From Glandiceps talaboti (taxonomy: Eukaryota > Hemichordata > Enteropneusta > Spengelidae), in assembly GCF_964340395.1 (NCBI RefSeq), contig NC_135568.1:14904276-14968275 (forward strand): DNA of 64,000 nt, in the 5' to 3' direction. Positions 58,040 to 64,000 of the stretch are shown in pieces. The position numbers were made by a program, and so were the translations under genes. The notes under the pieces were generated by a model that did not search any database, was not told the DNA's origin, and was given only the letters and a program-made list of their open reading frames with translations. Within the stretch, counting starts at the first letter, position 1. Each line of letters opens with the position of its first letter.

Positions 58040-58486
58040 AAAACCATACACAGAAAAACAGGACAGTCCAATTAGCGAAATATGGGCCTGAGTGCAGGCA
58101 TACAACAGTCACAACTATGGAATTCTATTACATGTTTATATAGTTATATATTATTTAGTATTATATACTTATTTAATTATATTATATTATATTATTATTA
58201 TATGTATATGCATCAGGTCTTAATTATTTATGTTAAAGACTTACCAACATTTCAGTTAAGTCTAGCCAATCAGCAACAGTCCAAACATTTTTAACATCCT
58301 GTATAGACTACATCTTTAACATGATGACAAACAATTGACACTGCTGAAAACAGACGAGTTTAAAACAAGAATATCATTCAAATGTGTTGCCTTGATAAAG
58401 TATAAATTAATATCATTTCACATTGGGATGCAATAGCAGTAGACTGGAGCTATGTATAAGTATCACACAAGCTCAGTCTTACATTT

Positions 58487-58520
<34 letters not shown>

Positions 58521-59104
58521 CACCATAAAGTCAAAAAATGCTTGACTGACTGCCATGATAGTTTATAGGCATATTATATACTAGATATGATGGGAAATTG
58601 TGCAAATCAAAATGATCTCACCACCAGGTGTGCTTTAAGTAAAAAATGGGATTTTTGGTCAAAAAATGTAAACTCAACAACTACTAGGTAGATCTGTCGA
58701 AAATTTTGTGGGGTTTTGGTTTAAGAATTGTTTATGACATGATGATCCCATGACCAGTGATATGTAAATTAGGCAGGGACGACAGGGATAGTTAGATACA
58801 TGTAAGTCAATAAAGATTTTTGTGAAACGTGTGCTAATATCCCTCACAACAAGATCAAAACAACACAGCAACAGCGAAATCATGATTAATTTATTTTTTG
58901 GAAAGAGAAAGCAGGTGAATAAAGATGAAACAAATGTATGCACATATGCATAGCAACAAGACCATGCCCACAGCAACAGTCAAATGATTACATATAATAG
59001 TAAAGGTAACCACAGGGCTGGATAGGCAACCAGATAAACATAACAAAAACTGTGCAGTTGTGCTACAACGCCATTGACACTACTTGCTTTTTTTCTCTTA
59101 AGGG
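58040..59104. other. Transposon interior downstream of the transposase
   Basis: AT-rich, with a TATTA-rich stretch at 58150-58200 and a GT tract at 58489-58517. No coding feature supported. Confidence 0.5.
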
Positions 59105-59495
59105 GCTATGCATTCACTGGGAGCTCAGACTCGGCTAATTTTTTGTTTACAAAGACAAACAATAAAGTACACAAACAAACAAATCACAAAAATAAGCAAG
59201 TAAACAAACAGAAACAAATTAATAAACCAATAAATGAGTAGATAGATAAATAAATTAATAAACAACAACAAACAAACAAATACTGACACCACCCGAATAA
59301 AATAAGTCATACCATTGATGACTATTTGGGGGTAGTAGTGGTTTGTTTGTTTGTTTGTTGTTGTTTATTACATTATTTATCTACTCATTTTATCAAGTTA
59401 TTTGTTATGTTCTTCTTTGGTTACTTTTTTGTTTGTTTACTTGTTTTTTTTTGTATTTGTAAAAAAAACTAACTGAACCTGAGCTCCCTGTGATG
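59105..59495. mobile_element. Foldback element with CAAA/TTTG arms (copy 3)
   Basis: GGGAGCTCAGACTCGGCTAA followed by CAAA-rich sequence on the left pairs with GTTT-rich sequence and AACTGAACCTGAGCTCCC on the right. It is nested within the large transposon, just inside the right arm. Confidence 0.68.
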
Positions 59496-59597
59496 CATTT
59501 TTGTAAGTGTACTGGCTTAATGTAACACTTTAAATTTCTCGGTAAACTTGCCAAAGTGTATGACCATTTGCATGTATAAGCCATAACTAACAATTCC

Positions 59598-61145
59598 ATA
59601 TGATTATTTTGAAAAGTATGATTATGACCAAACAAAATCATTTCTCAAACTACATCTACATTTTGTATACTGTATACATCTGAGCATTTTTAAGTTTTTT
59701 ATCAGTCTGGATCAAGTTACTTGTTGAAAATAGTAGTACAAAAACTTTAGTGTCTTTCTGTAGTTTTTACAGTGTCCTTTTCGATATATATAATTTTTCA
59801 AAAGTGAATAAAATTGTCAGATTATATGATGATGTATCTGGAAGCTGCCACATGTACAACTTGCTTTCCTTCCATTGCCAGTATACATTGTGCATGTTTG
59901 TGTTTGATATGAGAATAAAAAGAAAGTACATTTTTGAAAGCACTTTTCAGAATGTGCCATGGAGATATTAAGTACAGAAATTATATCTTGCCTTTATTTT
60001 AATGTTGTTGCATTCACCCCCCCCCCCCCCACAGTTCACTGTGCTAAACAAATAACCGTCCCTATTTCCTATAATATGCATCCCTTTAGGGGCAACATCA
60101 AAAGTTCAATATAATATATCTAACTTAATTGCTTAAGTTAGGTCCCCCCCCCCCATCTAACTTAACTGACCTAAAATTGAAAATAGTTTCAGACTCATAC
60201 TGTATACTTAAGCAATTAAGTTAGATATATTATATTGAACTTTTGATGTTGCCCCTTACAGTAGTTCCAAACCTGGTTGGATTTCTGTAGGAAATGTAGT
60301 TGTGTGTACATTGTGTACTTTTTTGTTATTTGTCTGCATAAAAGAGATAATCACCCAGCATTTAAAAAATTGTTTAAATGTATTAACATGGCCAGAAATT
60401 CCAAAGAATAGATGAACACAAATGCAGCTTCTGAGTCACCTAAGCCTAAGGCTCAGTGATTGGATGAGTAAGTTTCAGTTCATTTTAACTATACACATGA
60501 ATGATTGGAAGAGTTACCTGGGGCGTTACACAAGAGAAAAATCCGACGAATACCCATAGAAAACTAAGAATTTGTTTTGAACTTGTGAGCTTTGACATTC
60601 ATCATCCCATCAGTCCCTCGCCCCTGTAAGTGTAATAATACTCATATCAGACCAAGATCAGACTCTAAGAGGGACTGTGATGAATGCGTGTCGAAGTGTA
60701 CATCGCACATTCTCAGAGCTAAAATATTCACTTATACGGCCTATATGTACATATACGATTCCTAACCTTCCAACTCAGATGGGTCGGTAAACTTCTTTCG
60801 TGTCTAATACCTTTTAAACAACGTTTCCATCATGTAAACACGAATGTCGACAGGACAAATGTTTGTGTGTTTATGATCTTTCCTCCAATCAATGAAAAAA
60901 TAAATCGCTTTCATAATAACTCATAAAAGGAATCATCTTTTAGTGAATTGTCTACATTGTTAAAATGATTTTCTCATAGTCATTACTATAAAAGTACAAT
61001 ATTGTTTATTAACATTTACGATTTCAAACTTGTTTTCGAAATTTGAACTGAAAAGGGTCAGTTGCGGTCAGTTACCCGAACCCGTTTACGAATACGTTTT
61101 TGAATGTGTTTTTCAATTCGTTTTTGCAGACAACTTCAGCATCGT
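59598..61145 (-). repeat. Right terminal inverted repeat arm
   Basis: Reverse complement of the left arm. The outer 715 bp (60430-61145) is nearly identical to 44425-45145. Around 59972-60415 it has extra sequence, with the TTA MITE, where the left arm has only about 95 bp of different sequence. Confidence 0.88.
60089..60255. mobile_element. MITE with TTA target duplication (copy B), near-perfect hairpin
   Basis: Starts GGGGCAACATCAAAAGTTCA and ends with the complement TGAACTTTTGATGTTGCCCC, flanked by TTA at 60086-60088 and 60256-60258. About 57 bp at each end pair perfectly or nearly so. It is a deletion derivative of copy A (41902-42353), and lies inside the right arm. Confidence 0.85.
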
Positions 61146-61154
61146 GCTGACAAC
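61146..61154. other. 9-bp target-site duplication, right copy
   Basis: GCTGACAAC, identical to 44416-44424. Confidence 0.88.
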
Positions 61155-63542
61155 GTGGCTTCCTGTTATGATGATGTTTGATTGTTTATTATTACTCTAC
61201 TCAAAGTGAGCACTATCAGGTCTAAAATCGTTTCAGTTTGGCAGTTTCATTAATGAATTTTTACTAATAGAAGAACAACTAATTAATTAACCATATGTAC
61301 CTCTGGGGAGAGCGTTGGGCTGTGTTATGCCTTTTCATTCCTTCGTTCATTTAGTGCAGACATTTCCAAATGCGGGCAGCCGTGTATTTAAAAACGTAAG
61401 ATTTTCGTAAGTTGTCGAAGGTGGGCGCTCGCACACATCGATATACTAAGGGGGGGGGCGAAAATGTATGTTGTACAGGAAGGTAGAGAAGGTAGACTAG
61501 ATCAAGCTACTTAAAAAAAATTAATCTTAAGTCATTTATTTTTATAAATAATTGTACGGAATTGTACCTGTATGATACTAAGAAAGGCGTTCGCCCAGGG
61601 AAAAAAAAACTCACGTAAAAGACGCAATAACGATGGAATAAAGGTAAATACAGGAAAACCAGCCTATCTAACATCAGATTTTAATCAGATTGTCTTCAAG
61701 CATGACTTCCTTCAATATTGTAACAAGTCATATAATATTTATGATACCAATCCGGATGGTTGCTACTGAGGCATATTGGGACTGATCGTGGTAGGACTGG
61801 AGTAGGATAGAAAAACTTCGTTCATTGAAATTCTTATTTTCGTTATCTCATCATTCCTCAGTTGCAATCTTTCTTTATTTCACGATTTCCCTATTTCACT
61901 ATATCTTCACTGGTAATTAGCCAGTATACTACAATGCACACTTTTAATTCTACAAATACTGCATAGTTGGAACCTCGTTTGACCTCTACTGGTTATAAAT
62001 TAACTGTGCTTTCATGTTACTGAAGACTTGATAAGATTAAGTAGGCAACCTGCCCATTGACACTTGACAGGGTACACGCAGTGCTGAATATTTGAGCAAA
62101 CTATTCACAGGTGACAATCCATTTCTCTACTTTATATCGTCCAGAATTGTTTAATCGTGCACATGATGTAGCGTACACTGAGTTCATCAAAAGTTCAATG
62201 AGGGGATGATGTTGTTATCAGGGCCGTAGCCTGACCAAATTGCCGGGGGGGGGGAGAGAGAACTTTGTCTTGGTGCAATCACGCATTTAAAATTTAGAAA
62301 AGTGGCTAATTTACATAATATCTATTTTAGCATACGCAATTAAATATCATATGTAAGGCCAACGGGCAACCTAACCCATCATGTTGGGTAGGTACTAGAT
62401 TTCATTTTTTTTCACAATGTTTGACAAGGATAAAACAAACCATATATAATGATAGCAAAATATTTCAGGTCGTGTTTAGATAGAACTTATTCAGTCATCT
62501 TGATACTATCTCTTGCAATTTGTCTGCATAGCTACAGTTAGGAAATGTACTCAATTTACGGTTAAACAATGTTGTAGCTCCTCTCACCCTCTCTTCTCAA
62601 AAAATGTTAAGCCCCCGCCAAATGAAACTCAAGCATTATTTTAGCCACCCCTTCTGTCAACTACACTAAAGATGATATATAAAATTATGTGGTACAATAT
62701 GATACATTAAAATAACAGTGATAGCCAACAACAATAATACTCTGAATGAGATTACTTTCCACAGGATTTGGATTTCACACGCATACGGAGATGTCTCTAA
62801 TTAGCTCTAACTAACCTATACAGGGGGATACTTAGCCAGACACCATCTTGTTTTGGGAGAAAGCCAATTATCACCTTGATTGCTGCTGATTGGAGAGACA
62901 ACTCCAAAGGTAAACAAATTTGAAAATAAGACCATTTAGGAGGCCATTTTGAGGCATAAAATATCAAACCATAGACATAATTTAAAGTCTTACAATGCTT
63001 GAATATGGTAATAAAATACCAGAATTGAAACTATTACGCTATACATTACATATTATCTCGAAGTGTATTTTGTTGTGGCAAAGCTGAAAGATATTTTGCG
63101 GATGTGCACTTGGTAAATGACTTCTCCTGAAGTTTAATTTGGTTTCAAAAAATCCCGAATAAGGAGCAAAACATTTCAATACTTTCAGACTTTGATCAGC
63201 CCACTCCCATGCTCGTAAACCTTTGCTCAATTCTTTTTAGTGCACATTGGATATGCAACATCTTAATTTAATCTCAATTCATGCTTGTATGCATCAGCAG
63301 ATCTAGAGCCAAGTAAACCACTGTATAAGATATTATATAATTTGGAATAGACTCAAATGTATATCGTTACATGTACTATTCAGAAAATATAAAGAAATAT
63401 CCTTAATTTTGAAACGCGAAGCCCGCATGACGATATATTGCCCATCACCAAAATAAATATATGAGTAGGTGTCACAGCTTTTTCATTTTTTCTGGCCTAA
63501 TGTCACATCTTTCAAAGTAGTTGCCGAAAAGATATCACATTC

Positions 63543-63579
<37 letters not shown>

Positions 63580-64000
63580 TTTTAAATAAAATAAAAAAAT
63601 TGGATGGTGCTTTCTAAAATAAATAACACAACAAAATAATCATTTTCTTTACCCTACACTCAACACTTTTATGGCCCTCCTTTATGTTGGAACCCAAGGT
63701 GAAATCAGTGAATTCTCCTTGTCATTATCATTATAATGGAAATAATTGAAGTTTGGATTTTGATGTCGAACTGAGGTACAGCTCTGTTTACAAATTCAGG
63801 GCCATTCTTTCCATAGCAAGTTATCGCTTCAAAATGAATTGCGTAATAACGCTAGTGTGAGTGCAATGAGATAATTTTATCAAACAACATTTTAACCAAA
63901 GACAACGCCGAACACAATTATTGAAAGTGGATCTTTAAAGAGTGGATCTTCAATTGCGTACCTAGTGTAATAGTTTTTAAGGGCCACCAAATATTCCAAA
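61155..64000. other. Right flank of the transposon, no supported gene
   Basis: This was originally contiguous with the UBA5 5' region. A (T)CAGGGCCGTAGCCTGACC string at 62219 resembles a common hAT-type transposon terminus, followed by a G-run, but I could not find its partner end. A poly-A run of about 29 bp is at 63549-63577. A 65-codon frame at 61572-61769 shows no family resemblance. Confidence 0.5.

Larger units (their letters stand above)
44425..61145. mobile_element. Giant Mutator-like DNA transposon (about 16.7 kb)
   Basis: Starts ACGATGCTGAAGTTGTCTGC and ends with its reverse complement, flanked by a perfect 9-bp duplication (GCTGACAAC). The arms are long: left 44425 to about 46196, right about 59598 to 61145. 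Between them lie a 1546-aa PHD/transposase/peptidase gene (+), a small Cys-rich gene (-), foldback elements and microsatellites. A 9-bp duplication, very long inverted repeats and a DDE core with a C-x2-H insertion are all characteristic of the Mutator (MULE) superfamily; assignment to a named family needs a database search. It is inserted 108 bp upstream of the UBA5 start codon. Confidence 0.85.

Noticed and set aside
44425-61145. Interpretation as a simple inverted segmental duplication
   Set aside because: Perfect 9-bp flanking direct repeats at the exact outer ends and a transposase gene between the arms favour transposition.
61572-61769. 65-aa basic frame
   Set aside because: No recognisable motif, no splice support, and the downstream region holds no continuation.

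Overview
The window is eukaryotic nuclear DNA. Its genes are split by GT-AG introns, it is AT-rich, and it carries long microsatellites, minisatellites and many short inverted-repeat elements. The frequent TACATGTA-type motifs and the gene content suggest a marine invertebrate (a deuterostome such as a hemichordate or lancelet, or a lophotrochozoan). The sequence alone does not settle the phylum.

Layout. 1-5.7 kb is upstream DNA with repeats and a possible CpG-bearing promoter near 2.05 kb. 5755-33213 (+) is a complete 22-coding-exon nephrocystin-3 gene (NPHP3, 1313 aa predicted), a ciliary protein with an N-terminal myristoylation signal, a coiled coil, a P-loop NTPase module and C-terminal TPRs. 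Its intron 12 hosts an intronless antisense TRIM-NHL gene (21165-23384, -). 33.2-38.1 kb holds the 3' flank and repeats. 38083-44317 (-) is UBA5, the UFM1-activating E1, convergent with NPHP3 as in human. Only its first and last five coding exons are here: the ATP-binding core is missing, and the end of the catalytic-cysteine exon is tandemly repeated about seven times, with a MITE inside the array.

44425-61145 is one large DNA transposon of about 16.7 kb. It has long terminal inverted repeats (about 1.5-1.8 kb each, outer parts about 99% identical by eye) and a perfect 9-bp target-site duplication, and it sits 108 bp upstream of the UBA5 start codon. It encodes a four-exon protein of about 1546 aa joining a PHD finger, an acidic repeat region, a Mutator-like DDE transposase core (D764, D842, C886-x2-H889, E1070) and a C-terminal papain-fold/USP-like cysteine-peptidase candidate (C1235, H1494, D1511). 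A small antisense Cys-rich gene lies in the same element. This is the strongest candidate for an under-described system in the window.

61.2-64 kb is the other flank of the insertion, originally upstream of UBA5, and holds no gene that I can support. Several MITE families (TSD TTA, TSD TTAA, CAAA-armed foldbacks, palindromic elements) recur across introns and inside the large transposon. One MITE terminus has apparently been amplified into a 35-bp minisatellite.
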